64,000 bases of DNA from CALCKU01 sp964607445 (GCA_964607445.1 CAZSKN010000010.1:1-64000), one strand, 5' to 3'; shown: positions 17,143 through 26,876, numbered from the stretch's first letter. Made by a program: numbers and translations. The notes: generated by a model from the letters alone, not told the origin.

Positions 17143-18540
17143 TTACATCTGCATTGTCCAGCCTTCGACATCCATAGCCGCCTGACGCACGGCTTCTGAA
17201 ATTGTCGGGTGGGCATGACATGTCCGCGCGATATCTTCGCTCGCGGCCCTAAATTCCATTGCCAGAGCTACTTCTGCAATTAAATCTCCAACATGGGCAC
17301 CGATCATATGCGCCCCGAGAATTTCGTCAGTTTCGGCATGCGCGAGGATTTTAACAAAGCCGTCCGTGGCATGATTGGCGCGGGCGCGCGAATTGGCCAT
17401 AAATGGAAACTTGCCCTTTTTATAAGGGATAGCCTCTGACTTGAGCTCTTCTTCTGTTTTACCTACGCTGGCAATTTCAGGGGCCGTATAGACAACCCCC
17501 GGAATGACGTCATAATTCACATGACCCGCCTTGCCCGCGATAATCTCGACTGCGGCGACACCTTCATCTTCGGCTTTATGCGCCAACATCGGCCCCTGCG
17601 TACAATCCCCCACGGCGTAAATACCGGCTATATTGGTTTGGAAATGATCGGTCATGATAAAGCCACGCTTATCCATTTTAACGCCAATTTCGTCGAGGCC
17701 CAGATTTTCTGTAAAGGGACGCCTACCGATACAGACCAGAACCACATCGGCGCCGATTTCTTTTGGCGTGCCGCCCGCGCTGGCTTCGGTTGTCACTTTT
17801 AATCCGGATTTCAATTTTTTTATACCCGTGACTTTCCGGCCCAATTCAAATTTCATTTTCTGTTTCTTGAAAATCCGCAAAGCCTGTTTTTGCACTTCGC
17901 CGTCCATGCCGGGCAAAATATGATCGAGATATTCCACCACAGTCACCTCGGCCCCGAGACGCCGCCAAACAGAGCCTAATTCCAAACCGATCACCCCCGC
18001 ACCAATTATCAATAATGTCTTTGGCACCTTTGGCAGTTCTAAGGCTCCGGTCGAGGACACCACTTGCTTTTCATCTATTTCTACGCCGGGCAAGCTTGCG
18101 ACTTCCGAACCTGTCGCAATAATAATATTTTTTGTCTTTAAATTTTGTGTTTTCGTCCCTGACGTCACCTCAACCGTCGTGGCATCGACAATTTTCCCAA
18201 ACCCTTCAATATGATCGACTTTATTTTTTTTGAATAAAAACTTAATGCCATCTGTCAGACCCGCTACGGTTTTTTCTTTCGCGGCCATCATCTTGGAGAG
18301 GTCAAATCCGACCTTTCCGGTCAATCCCATATCGGCAAATCCGGAGTGCGCCGTCTCCAACATTTCCGAGGCATGCAAAAGCGCTTTTGATGGAATACAA
18401 CCGACATTCAGACACGTGCCCCCCAAAGTCTTGCGCGTTTCCACACAGGCCACTTTCAACCCTAACTGTCCGGCACGGATTGCGCTATTATATCCTCCCG
18501 GACCACCGCCAATAATAACAATATCATAAGTCTGTGACAT
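17143..18540 (-). CDS. lpd: dihydrolipoyl dehydrogenase (E3)
   Basis: FAD disulphide oxidoreductase of 465 residues that reoxidises the lipoyl groups of the oxoglutarate dehydrogenase complex. FAD-binding GGGPGGYNSAIRAGQLG, the redox pair in GGTCLNVGCIPSKALL, the NAD-binding GAGVIGLELGSVWRRLGA, YAVGDCTQGPMLAHKA and the C-terminal HAHPTISEAV with the catalytic His are all intact. It is the last gene of the sdhB/suc block and is separated from sucB by three small membrane-protein genes. Confidence 0.97.
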   Translation of the reverse strand: MSQTYDIVIIGGGPGGYNSAIRAGQLGLKVACVETRKTLGGTCLNVGCIPSKALLHASEMLETAHSGFADMGLTGKVGFDLSKMMAAKEKTVAGLTDGIKFLFKKNKVDHIEGFGKIVDATTVEVTSGTKTQNLKTKNIIIATGSEVASLPGVEIDEKQVVSSTGALELPKVPKTLLIIGAGVIGLELGSVWRRLGAEVTVVEYLDHILPGMDGEVQKQALRIFKKQKMKFELGRKVTGIKKLKSGLKVTTEASAGGTPKEIGADVVLVCIGRRPFTENLGLDEIGVKMDKRGFIMTDHFQTNIAGIYAVGDCTQGPMLAHKAEDEGVAAVEIIAGKAGHVNYDVIPGVVYTAPEIASVGKTEEELKSEAIPYKKGKFPFMANSRARANHATDGFVKILAHAETDEILGAHMIGAHVGDLIAEVALAMEFRAASEDIARTCHAHPTISEAVRQAAMDVEGWTMQM

Positions 18541-18609
18541 AAATGCTCCATGCGAGGCTAGGGTAGGCCTGTCACATACGCGTCGAAGGTTTAGGCGTCA
18601 ATATTGCGG

Positions 18610-19053
18610 TTAACGTATTATGCCTGCTCTGAGCATTTTTCGAGCATAGCCTATGATGAAGATACAGCTCAACCAGATAAAGAGCATAAACACCCAATCT
18701 CCAACGCCCATTAAATCGCGAAACCGCCCATCAAAGATTGACGGAAAATGTCCGATGACGGCCCCGAAAAAAGACGCATAAAAAAACATCAGGCATATTT
18801 TCTGTCGTCGCATATAAAACAGAATAGCCAGCAAGCCGCCCCAAACCCCGAGCGCATATCCAGAGGTGGCCCACCACGCCACATCCCCGCGCACGGCCAA
18901 TAGATCAGCGCCAAAAGCCTCTTGATAAGCTATATCAGACATAAGATGCTCGACCAGATACATAGAACATCCAATGAAGCTCCAGATCAAATACACAACG
19001 CCGATACCCCAAAACAATTTGGACGGTTTAGTGTCATGCATCTCGCTTTGCAT
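18610..19053 (-). CDS. small four-helix membrane protein, third of a tandem trio
   Basis: Protein of 147 residues with four hydrophobic segments. The pattern is a W/F-rich first helix (GIGVVYLIWSFIGCSMYL), a short loop ending in a Trp (VAWWATSGYALGVWGGLLA), a basic RRQK turn, and a last helix before a C-terminal MLRAGIIR. The two genes upstream share this plan. The family resembles about 150-residue membrane proteins sometimes labelled 'sugar transporter' without experimental basis; I assign no function. It starts 11 bases after its neighbour's stop and lies 69 bases before lpd. Confidence 0.72.
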   Translation of the reverse strand: MQSEMHDTKPSKLFWGIGVVYLIWSFIGCSMYLVEHLMSDIAYQEAFGADLLAVRGDVAWWATSGYALGVWGGLLAILFYMRRQKICLMFFYASFFGAVIGHFPSIFDGRFRDLMGVGDWVFMLFIWLSCIFIIGYARKMLRAGIIR

Positions 19054-19064
19054 AAGATCGTCTC

Positions 19065-19499
19065 TTATTTAAGAATACCGCGGGTAGACATATGTTTAGC
19101 TATCCAAACCAGGGCAATGGCGATAGCCGGAATCATAAGCGTCATTACCCAGGCTCCGCCGTGGATATGGGCATATACACCTGCCATAAGAAAATAGATA
19201 TTTTGTAAAATCACGCATATTAGCGAGAGGCCTAAAGCCCATAATGCCCATTTTTTTCGAAGCAAAAGCCCCAAACATCCGAGTACGCCGCTAAAAACAG
19301 CCACAGCAAATACAGCTGTATACCAAGCCGGTTGCGCCTCGATAATCGCCATTTCAGCAGCGCTATAAACCGCCTCCAGTGCCTCAGGCGTCGCTGTCAC
19401 CTGCCATATATATTGCGATACCCCTATCATATTCCATATTAAACCCAAGCCACTGGCTATCCAAAACCACACGGGTGTTTTAGCATAAATCTCTGGCAT
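19065..19499 (-). CDS. small four-helix membrane protein, second of a tandem trio
   Basis: Protein of 144 residues, four predicted membrane helices. Landmarks are FWIASGLGLIWNMIGVSQYI, TPEALEAVYSAAE, QPAWYTAVFAVAVFSGVLG, LLLRKKWALWAL and the C-terminal MSTRGILK. It is the best match of the three to the small-membrane-protein family. It shares TPEAL and the alternating Trp/Gly helices with the first copy. Its place between sucB and lpd means it is probably expressed with the oxoglutarate dehydrogenase genes. Confidence 0.75.
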   Translation of the reverse strand: MPEIYAKTPVWFWIASGLGLIWNMIGVSQYIWQVTATPEALEAVYSAAEMAIIEAQPAWYTAVFAVAVFSGVLGCLGLLLRKKWALWALGLSLICVILQNIYFLMAGVYAHIHGGAWVMTLMIPAIAIALVWIAKHMSTRGILK

Positions 19500-19587
19500 T
19501 ATAGCCTCCCGTTATTTTTTAGAGAGACTAAAACAGATCATTTTAAGAATGTCTATAACGTAATAGTTGTGGCGCAATTGCGTCCGA

Positions 19588-20043
19588 TTAGCGCAAATGT
19601 CCGTCTTGCATAGCGCTATATGTCAACCAAAACAGGAACAGTCCGAATATAATAACCGAGATTGAAATCCCATTTGACGCCACGCCAACAACATCAATTC
19701 CGCCGCGCAAGATACTGTCAGCCATTTGAGACAAGATCCCGAATACTGAAATCATATATAGAATATAGGCCGTTTTAGAGCGGTTTAGCAGTGCAATCGA
19801 ACCGGCAAGGCCCGTGAATAATGTAACCGCATACGCCAGCTTCACCCAGATCGACATTGTTGTGATATATTGTATCTGTCTATCGCTAGCGCCGATATCA
19901 AACAGCGCTTCCGGAGTGGTTTTGAGAGACAGGAAAAACACTAATGTGCCCATTATATACCAGACAATAGCCGTACATGCCATGATACCTAACCAACGGT
20001 CATCCCGGGTTGTTTTATCTTGCTGTTGCAACGCTTTAGCCAC
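19588..20043 (-). CDS. small four-helix membrane protein, first of a tandem trio
   Basis: Protein of 151 residues with a charged N-terminus (about 15 residues) and four hydrophobic segments. GIMACTAIVWYIMGTLVFFL, TTPEALFDIGASD, WVKLAYAVTLFTGLAGSIAL, LLNRSKTAYIL and a C-terminal MQDGHLR align by eye with the next copy. It starts 65 bases after the sucB stop. It is clearly diverged from its neighbours, so the triplication is old. No function can be assigned. Confidence 0.72.
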   Translation of the reverse strand: MAKALQQQDKTTRDDRWLGIMACTAIVWYIMGTLVFFLSLKTTPEALFDIGASDRQIQYITTMSIWVKLAYAVTLFTGLAGSIALLNRSKTAYILYMISVFGILSQMADSILRGGIDVVGVASNGISISVIIFGLFLFWLTYSAMQDGHLR

Positions 20044-20108
20044 TATTGCCCTCCCGATTACCTCTATGAAACCTCGGGACGTCTTACAGTCAGAGTCTTA
20101 ACACCCGT

Positions 20109-21626
20109 TTAAAGGTCGAGTAATAATCGTTCAGGATCTTCGAGACATTCCTTGACCCGTACCAGAAATGTAACCGCTTCTTTACCATCAACTATGCGGT
20201 GATCATAAGACAATGCCAAATACATCATCGGGCGTATGACAATCTCGTCATTAATGACAACAGGACGCTTTTCAATCTTGTGCATGCCTAAAATGCCGGA
20301 TTGCGGCGGGTTCAATATCGGCGATGACATCAGAGATCCATAGACCCCCCCGTTTGAAATCGTAAATGTCCCACCCGACATCTCGGCCATTGATAATTTT
20401 CCGTCCCGCGCCTTGCGTCCCAGCTCGCTAATGCCTTTTTCAATACCGCCCAAATCCAGAATATCGGCGTCGCGCAATACAGGCACAACAAGGCCTTTAT
20501 CCGTACCCACCGCTACGGAAATGTCGTAATAATTTTTGTAGATTATATCCGTACCGTCAATTTCCGCGTTTACATTCGGGACATCCTTTAAGGCCTGAAC
20601 ACAGGCTTTGACAAAGAAACTCATAAAGCCAAGCTTCACATCATGTTTCTTGATAAACATCTCTTTATACTGGCTACGCATAGCCATGATATTAGACATA
20701 TCCGCTTCATTATAGGTTGTGAGCATGGCGGCAGTATTTTGCGCATCCTTCAAACGGCGAGCTATGGTCTGGCGAATACGTGACATGCGTACACGTTCTT
20801 CTCGCGGCCCGATATCCCGCGGCGGCGGCGAGCTTGACGCCTGTACATTTGAGGACACAGGGGCGTGCGCCGCAACAGGATTAGCTTTTGCAGACAAAGC
20901 GTCGCCTTTGGTAATACGTCCGTCTTTCCCTGAACCCGAGATCGTATTCGCGTCCAGAGCATTTTCATTGATTACTCTTTGGGCTGACGGCATAATTTTC
21001 GGGTCTGCCGTTGACGCCGGATTTGCCACAGCTTGCTCAGGCGTGACAGGCGCGCCCTCACCCGCGCTCGCGGCTCCGCCGCCGGGTATTAACGTACAGA
21101 TCGTTTGACCAACGCTTGCTATATCCCCTTCGGCAATTAAATGCTCGCCGATAACACCGGCTTCCGGTGATACTAATTCTTGGGCGGCCTTATCGGTTTC
21201 AAGCTCGACAATGGCTTCGTCTTTGGCCACGACGTCTCCGGGTTGTTTCATCCAAACCGCGATTGTGACCTCTGAAACACTTTCACCCACATTGGGCACA
21301 TCTATATTTATCGGAGCCGTTGAGCCTGTTGTCTGATCTGCGCTGGCGGGGGGGGTCTCAGATGATGCGGCCGTCGGAACATTGTCCCCAGAAGCGTTCG
21401 CCAATCTGGCAATTAATTTACCAATTTCCGCAACATCACCTTCTGCGACAAAAATCTCCTCCAACACGCCGTCTTCAGGCGCGACAAGCTCTTGCGCGGC
21501 CTTATCGGTTTCCAACTCGACCAGCGGCTCGTCTTTCTTGACGGCCTCACCTACCTGTTTAAACCATTGCGCGATTGTGACTTCCGCAACACTTTCACCT
21601 ACATTTGGGATTGTAATATCAGTCAT
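20109..21626 (-). CDS. sucB: dihydrolipoamide succinyltransferase (E2 of oxoglutarate dehydrogenase), two lipoyl domains
   Basis: E2 core of the 2-oxoglutarate dehydrogenase complex, 505 residues against about 400 for the usual one-lipoyl form. Two lipoyl domains (residues ~3-75 and ~107-180) carry VELETDKAAQELV with lipoyl lysines near 42 and 146. An Ala/Pro linker, an E3-binding domain (MPSAQRVINENALDANTISG) and the catalytic domain with SYDHRIVDGKEAV follow. The two lipoyl domains are diverged, so the duplication is real. It starts eight bases after the sucA stop. Confidence 0.96.
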   Translation of the reverse strand: MTDITIPNVGESVAEVTIAQWFKQVGEAVKKDEPLVELETDKAAQELVAPEDGVLEEIFVAEGDVAEIGKLIARLANASGDNVPTAASSETPPASADQTTGSTAPINIDVPNVGESVSEVTIAVWMKQPGDVVAKDEAIVELETDKAAQELVSPEAGVIGEHLIAEGDIASVGQTICTLIPGGGAASAGEGAPVTPEQAVANPASTADPKIMPSAQRVINENALDANTISGSGKDGRITKGDALSAKANPVAAHAPVSSNVQASSSPPPRDIGPREERVRMSRIRQTIARRLKDAQNTAAMLTTYNEADMSNIMAMRSQYKEMFIKKHDVKLGFMSFFVKACVQALKDVPNVNAEIDGTDIIYKNYYDISVAVGTDKGLVVPVLRDADILDLGGIEKGISELGRKARDGKLSMAEMSGGTFTISNGGVYGSLMSSPILNPPQSGILGMHKIEKRPVVINDEIVIRPMMYLALSYDHRIVDGKEAVTFLVRVKECLEDPERLLLDL

Positions 21627-21634
21627 AGATCACA

Positions 21635-24631
21635 CTACTTTGCAAAAACACTGTCAAAGACAGCCTGTTGTTCTTTTTTATGTTTAGACGCAATTCCGGT
21701 CGCCGTCGAGGCCGCAGACGGTCGTCCATAATATTTCGGGCGGTCATTCTTTACCTTGATACCCGCTAATGTCTCTTCAATATAGGGATTAATAAAGCTC
21801 CACGCGCCCATATTTTTCGGTTCTTCCTGCGCCCAGACAATATCGGCATTTTTAAACCGCTTTAATTCGGTTTGCATGGCGTCGTGGGGGTAAGGGTAAA
21901 ACTGTTCAAGACGTAATAGATAGACATCTGAAATGCCACGTTTTTCGCGTTCTTCGAAAAGATCATAATAAATTTTACCCGAGCAAATAATGACTTTCTT
22001 TATTTTAGCATCCGTCGCAATCTTGATCGTGGTCGATTCCGGGCGATATTCAGCATCATCCCACAGCACGCGGTGGAATTGCGAACCTGACGCCATTTCT
22101 GTGAATGTCGACACACATAATTTATGCCGCAAAAGACTTTTCGGACTCATATTGATAAGCGGTTTTCGAAATCCGCGTTTGACTTGACGGCGCAAGGCAT
22201 GAAAATAATTGGCTGGTGTTGAAATATTTGTAACCTGCATATTATCTTCGGCGCACATCTGTAAATAGCGTTCAAGCCGCGCTGAACTATGTTCGGGGCC
22301 TTGTCCTTCATAGCCATGCGGGAGCAACATAACGAGGCCGGACATGCGCAACCATTTTTGTTCTGCACTCGAGATAAATTGATCGACCATAACCTGTGCG
22401 CCATTTGCGAAATCACCAAATTGGGCTTCCCAAATCGTCAAAGCATGCGGGGCGGCCCCTGAAAATCCATATTCAAACCCCAAAACCGCTTCTTCCGAGA
22501 GATGCGAATTTAGGACTTGATAATATTCTTGGTCAGATGCGAGCGTGTTGAGCGGAGTATATTTATGCTCGTCTTTCTGGTCAATGAAATGCGATTGACG
22601 GTGACTAAACGTACCGCGTTCTGAATCCTGCCCGGACAATCGCACAGGATGTCCTTCGGTAATTAAAGTTCCAAATGCAAGATGTTCGGCCAAGCCCCAG
22701 TCAATATTTTCACCTGACTGAATTTTTTCAGATCGAGCCTTGATGATCCGTTTTAAGGTGCGGTGCACATTCACAGAATTAGGCATGGCCGTAATTTTTT
22801 GACCAATATCTTTAAGACGTTGAATATCCACAGAGGTATCACCGCTGCGTTTGCCGTCATTTTCTGTGGGTCGCGACAAGCCCTGCCAAACCCCTTGCAA
22901 CCAGTCGGGTGCCTGCGTTTCGAAGTTCTTGGCCTTGTCAAATTCGCCATCCAGAAACGCGTAAAAATCATCCACCCGCTTTTGATGTTCAGTGGCGGAC
23001 AAATCCCCTTGTTCGATCAAGCGCTGCGCATAGATTTCCCGCGTTGTGTTTTTGCTGCCAATCGCTTGATACATCAGCGGCTGTGTAAATGACGGGTCAT
23101 CGCCTTCATTGTGACCATACCGTCGATAACAAATAATATCGAGAACAACATCTTTACCAAATTTTTGTCGATATTCTGTCGCGACGCGCGCTGCAAATAC
23201 CACGGCTTCTGGATCATCGCCATTAACATGGAAAACCGGAGCTTCGACCATAAAGGCCACGTCAGAACAATATTGACCCGAGCGGTATTCGTCCGGCGTG
23301 GTTGTAAATCCGATCTGGTTATTCACAATGACATGCAAAGTCCCGCCCGTACGATATCCGACCAATTGACTGAGCTGGAAACACTCCATCACAATACCTT
23401 GACCGGCAAAGGCGCTATCACCGTGTAATATCACCGCCATAACCTCTTCGGGATTATGGGATTGATAGGTCCCGGACATCATTTGTTGTTTCGCGCGGGT
23501 TTTACCCATAACCACAGGCGCGACGACTTCCAGATGCGAAGGGTTAGGCGCCAAAGAGAGATGTACATTATTACCGTCAAATTCACGATCATCCGAGACG
23601 CCGAGATGGTATTTTACATCCCCGGATCCATAATCCTCACCTCCGGCAGCGACACCCCCTAAAAATTCATGAAATATAGCCGAATAGGGTTTTTGCATCA
23701 CCGCCGCCATAACATTCAACCGTCCACGGTGGGGCATGCCAAAGTTAATATCCTTCAACCCTAATTGACCCCCGCGTTTGATAATCTGCTCTAATGCCGG
23801 GAGCAGGCTTTCTGCACCGTCAATTCCAAACCGTTTTGTGCCGGGATAGCGTTTATGGATCAATTGTTCGAAGGCTTCCCCTTCAATCAATTTTTGCAAA
23901 ATCGCGAGACGCCCTTCTTTAGAAAAGCTGATCTCTTTATCCGGCCCCTCTATTCGTTCCTGTATCCAGCGCTTTTCTTCCGGGTCCGAGATATGCATAA
24001 ATTGCACACCAAATGTTGAACAATAGGTCCGGCGAACAATAGCCAGAATTTGCGTGAGTGTCGCCGTTTCGAGACCTAATACACCGTCAATGAAAATATC
24101 GCGATTCATATCCTCTGGCGTAAAACCATAGGTCGCCGGATCAAGTTCAGGATGCGGGTCTTTTTTACTTATGCCCAAAGGATCAAGATCAGCGATCAAA
24201 TGTCCACGCATCCGATAAGCCCGAATAAGCATCAGCGCGCGAAGACTGTCCTTTGTGGCTTGCTGCACGTCATGGCCGGACACGGCAGCCCCGTTTTGGG
24301 TTACAGGCCGACCGGCCGTTTTTGCAGACGCAGACCCAGACGGCTCGCCCCAGTCACCGGTTAGGGCCGAGGTCAGATCACTATTGAGGTCTAATGGCCA
24401 ATCCGAGCGCTTCCACGCCGGGCCCGCGGCCATTTTTCGGGTAACATCCTGACTTTCTCCCAGAGAGTCAAAATAGGCTCTCCAGCTCTCGTCAACGCTT
24501 GAGGGGTCTTCAACATAGAGGGCTTGCATCTGCTCTAGATAGACAGCATTTGCCCCGTCTAAAAACAACGTATCGAGCAGCGTCTGGTTTTGTACACTTC
24601 TCGCACCCTCTTGGGAGCTTTTATCCGCCAT
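21635..24631 (-). CDS. sucA: 2-oxoglutarate dehydrogenase E1 component
   Basis: Thiamine-diphosphate E1 of 998 residues that decarboxylates 2-oxoglutarate and loads succinyl onto SucB. The N-terminal E2-binding segment (FLDGANAVYLEQMQALY), the core INFGMPHRGRLNVMA, LAPNPSHLEVV, the ThDP loop HGDSAFAGQGIV with NNQIGFTT, and RRYGHNEGDDPSFTQPLMY are typical. It follows sucD by 24 bases and precedes sucB, the usual alphaproteobacterial order. Confidence 0.97.
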   Translation of the reverse strand: MADKSSQEGARSVQNQTLLDTLFLDGANAVYLEQMQALYVEDPSSVDESWRAYFDSLGESQDVTRKMAAGPAWKRSDWPLDLNSDLTSALTGDWGEPSGSASAKTAGRPVTQNGAAVSGHDVQQATKDSLRALMLIRAYRMRGHLIADLDPLGISKKDPHPELDPATYGFTPEDMNRDIFIDGVLGLETATLTQILAIVRRTYCSTFGVQFMHISDPEEKRWIQERIEGPDKEISFSKEGRLAILQKLIEGEAFEQLIHKRYPGTKRFGIDGAESLLPALEQIIKRGGQLGLKDINFGMPHRGRLNVMAAVMQKPYSAIFHEFLGGVAAGGEDYGSGDVKYHLGVSDDREFDGNNVHLSLAPNPSHLEVVAPVVMGKTRAKQQMMSGTYQSHNPEEVMAVILHGDSAFAGQGIVMECFQLSQLVGYRTGGTLHVIVNNQIGFTTTPDEYRSGQYCSDVAFMVEAPVFHVNGDDPEAVVFAARVATEYRQKFGKDVVLDIICYRRYGHNEGDDPSFTQPLMYQAIGSKNTTREIYAQRLIEQGDLSATEHQKRVDDFYAFLDGEFDKAKNFETQAPDWLQGVWQGLSRPTENDGKRSGDTSVDIQRLKDIGQKITAMPNSVNVHRTLKRIIKARSEKIQSGENIDWGLAEHLAFGTLITEGHPVRLSGQDSERGTFSHRQSHFIDQKDEHKYTPLNTLASDQEYYQVLNSHLSEEAVLGFEYGFSGAAPHALTIWEAQFGDFANGAQVMVDQFISSAEQKWLRMSGLVMLLPHGYEGQGPEHSSARLERYLQMCAEDNMQVTNISTPANYFHALRRQVKRGFRKPLINMSPKSLLRHKLCVSTFTEMASGSQFHRVLWDDAEYRPESTTIKIATDAKIKKVIICSGKIYYDLFEEREKRGISDVYLLRLEQFYPYPHDAMQTELKRFKNADIVWAQEEPKNMGAWSFINPYIEETLAGIKVKNDRPKYYGRPSAASTATGIASKHKKEQQAVFDSVFAK

Positions 24632-24655
24632 TTGATTGCCTTTCAGCTACCGGAG

Positions 24656-25543
24656 TTATCCTTTGAGCACATCCATCATCGTCACGCCGAGCTTGGCTGG
24701 ACTATCCGATACGCGAATACCTGCTTTTTCCATAGCGGCGATCTTATCCTCAGCCCCGCCTTTACCGCCACTCACAATTGCACCCGCATGGCCCATTGTA
24801 CGCCCTGGAGGGGCTGTACGTCCCGCAATAAACCCAACCATTGGTTTCTTGACACCCTTTTTGGCCATATGTGCGATATATTCCGCAGCTTCTTCTTCGG
24901 CAGAGCCGCCAATTTCGCCAATCATAATAATTTGTTTTGTGTCATCATCATTGAGAAACAACTCAAGGCAATCGATAAAATTCGTACCATTGATCGGGTC
25001 CCCACCGATACCAATCGCGGTTGTTTGTCCTAAACCGACTTGTGACGTTTGGAACACGGCTTCATAAGTGAGCGTTCCGGACCGCGAGACCACGCCGCAT
25101 GTACCTTTTTTGAAAATCTTACCCGGCATGATCCCAATCTTGCACTCCTCTGGCGTTAAAACACCGGGGCAATTAGGGCCGATAAGACGGGATTTAGACC
25201 CGACAAGGGCGCGTTTTACCGGAATCATATCGCGCACGGGAATACCTTCCGTGATCGCGATAATTAGCTCCATCTCGGCGTCAATCGCCTCAAGGATAGA
25301 ATCAGCCGCGAAGGGCGGGGGCACGTAAACCACAGAAGCCGTGGCGCCGGTTGCGTATTTGGCTTCTGACACTGTGTCATAATTTGGGAGTCCCAAATGC
25401 GTCGTTCCACCTTTGCCCGGTGTGACACCTGCGACCATTTTCGTGCCGTGATAGGCTATGGCCTGCTCTGTATGGAATGTCCCGGTCTTACCCGTCATAC
25501 CCTGCGTGATAATTTTCGTATCTTTATTGATTAATACCGACAT
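24656..25543 (-). CDS. sucD: succinate-CoA ligase alpha subunit
   Basis: 295 residues. CoA-binding GMTGKTGTFHTEQAIAYGTK-like N-terminus, VGPNCPGVLTPEECKIGIMP-like central block, SRSGTLTYEA, GIGGDPINGTNFIDCL, and the phosphohistidine loop GRTAPPGRTMGHAGAIV are present. It forms the alpha-beta enzyme with SucC, making ATP or GTP from succinyl-CoA. It starts four bases after the sucC stop. Confidence 0.97.
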   Translation of the reverse strand: MSVLINKDTKIITQGMTGKTGTFHTEQAIAYHGTKMVAGVTPGKGGTTHLGLPNYDTVSEAKYATGATASVVYVPPPFAADSILEAIDAEMELIIAITEGIPVRDMIPVKRALVGSKSRLIGPNCPGVLTPEECKIGIMPGKIFKKGTCGVVSRSGTLTYEAVFQTSQVGLGQTTAIGIGGDPINGTNFIDCLELFLNDDDTKQIIMIGEIGGSAEEEAAEYIAHMAKKGVKKPMVGFIAGRTAPPGRTMGHAGAIVSGGKGGAEDKIAAMEKAGIRVSDSPAKLGVTMMDVLKG

Positions 25544-25547
25544 CTGA

Positions 25548-26876
25548 CTAACCCTGCTTATCTAATATTTTCTGGACAGTCTCGGACTTCAGATCATCTA
25601 CCGAGGCATCAATCCCCATACTGTTGGCGAGCTTGACAACATCAATTTCAAGCATGCGCGAGAGTTGGGATTTACTGTAATTTGTTTTGCCGACAGCCGC
25701 GACAATTTTTTGCGCCGCGTCGTCCAAGTCATCGGCGGCGATAACATTTAAACCGCTTTCATTGATAATCTTTTTACCGGCTTCAACATTCGTCCCCTCA
25801 AGGCGGACGACAAGCGGCACTTCGAGGCCGACTTCTTTAACCGCGTCAACTGTACCCTGGGCAATCACATCACATTTCATAATACCGCCAAAGATATTGA
25901 TCAAAATACCTTCAACTTTGGCATCAGAAGTCAGGATTTTAAACGCGGCCACAATATTTTCTTTCGTGGCACCGCCGCCTACATCTAGAAAATTGGCCGG
26001 TTCAGCCCCGTAAAGCTTGATGATATCCATTGTTGACATGGCCAGTCCCGCGCCATTGACCATACAGCCAATATTTCCGTCTAGCGCAACATAAGAGAGA
26101 TCAAATTTTGCCGCCTCGATTTCTTTTTCATCTTCTTCGGTTTCATCGCGCAAAGCTTGAATATCGGGATGGCGGTAAAGTGCATTACCGTCAAAGCTGA
26201 TTTTAGCATCGAGACAATGCAGGCGACCGTCTTCTGTGACAATCAGAGGGTTAATCTCCAGCATGGCCATGTCTTTAGCCAAAAACCCGTTATAAAGCGT
26301 GTGCCCAAGCTTACGACACTGCTTGGCCAAATCACCCGATAGTCCCAAGGCTTTGGCCAATGCACGTCCGTGATGGGGCATAAATCCTGTCGCCGGATCA
26401 ACGTCGAAATTAATAACTTTTTCCGGTGTATCATGTGCGACGGCCTCAATATCCATCCCGCCCTCGGTCGACGCGATGAACGAGACTTGCGAGCTATCAC
26501 GATTGATAATGATCGACAGGTAAAGCTCGGTCTCGATATCCGAACCGTCCTCAATATAAAGGCGGTTCACCTGTTTACCCGCGGCCCCTGTTTGCGCCGT
26601 GACCAGATAACTTCCGAGCATTTCCTCGGCATTTTTAACAACATCATCGATAGAAAAGGCCAGACGCACACCGCCCTTGGCCTCTTTCGGGGCGCCGATA
26701 AATGTCCCTTTCCCGCGCCCGCCCGCATGAATTTGAGATTTAACCACCCAGAGCGGGCCGCCCAATTTTTCTGCTGCGGCGCGCGCTTCAGACGCATTAA
26801 AAATAGCGATGCCATTTGATACGGGCGCACCCAACTCTTTGAGGACAGCTTTGCCCTGATATTCGTGAATATTCAT
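25548..26876 (-). CDS. sucC: ADP-forming succinate-CoA ligase beta subunit with a C-terminal extension
   Basis: 442 residues against about 385-400 usual. The ATP-grasp region starts MNIHEYQGKAVLKELGAPVS; HAGGRGKG, EINPLIVTEDG, FLDVGGGATKENIVAAF and VRLEGTNVEAGKKI are all in place. The normal protein would end near AAQKIVAAVG; here about 43 more residues follow, with LSRMLEIDVVKLANSMGI, then DASVDDLKSETVQKILDKQG. That tail looks like a small helix-loop-helix module. It is the first gene of the sucCDAB run; a pair of 10-bp direct repeats lies just upstream. Confidence 0.95.
   Translation of the reverse strand: MNIHEYQGKAVLKELGAPVSNGIAIFNASEARAAAEKLGGPLWVVKSQIHAGGRGKGTFIGAPKEAKGGVRLAFSIDDVVKNAEEMLGSYLVTAQTGAAGKQVNRLYIEDGSDIETELYLSIIINRDSSQVSFIASTEGGMDIEAVAHDTPEKVINFDVDPATGFMPHHGRALAKALGLSGDLAKQCRKLGHTLYNGFLAKDMAMLEINPLIVTEDGRLHCLDAKISFDGNALYRHPDIQALRDETEEDEKEIEAAKFDLSYVALDGNIGCMVNGAGLAMSTMDIIKLYGAEPANFLDVGGGATKENIVAAFKILTSDAKVEGILINIFGGIMKCDVIAQGTVDAVKEVGLEVPLVVRLEGTNVEAGKKIINESGLNVIAADDLDDAAQKIVAAVGKTNYSKSQLSRMLEIDVVKLANSMGIDASVDDLKSETVQKILDKQG

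Noticed and set aside
20109..21626. Duplicated lipoyl region of sucB as an assembly error
   Set aside because: The two domains differ at many positions, so they are a real old duplication.
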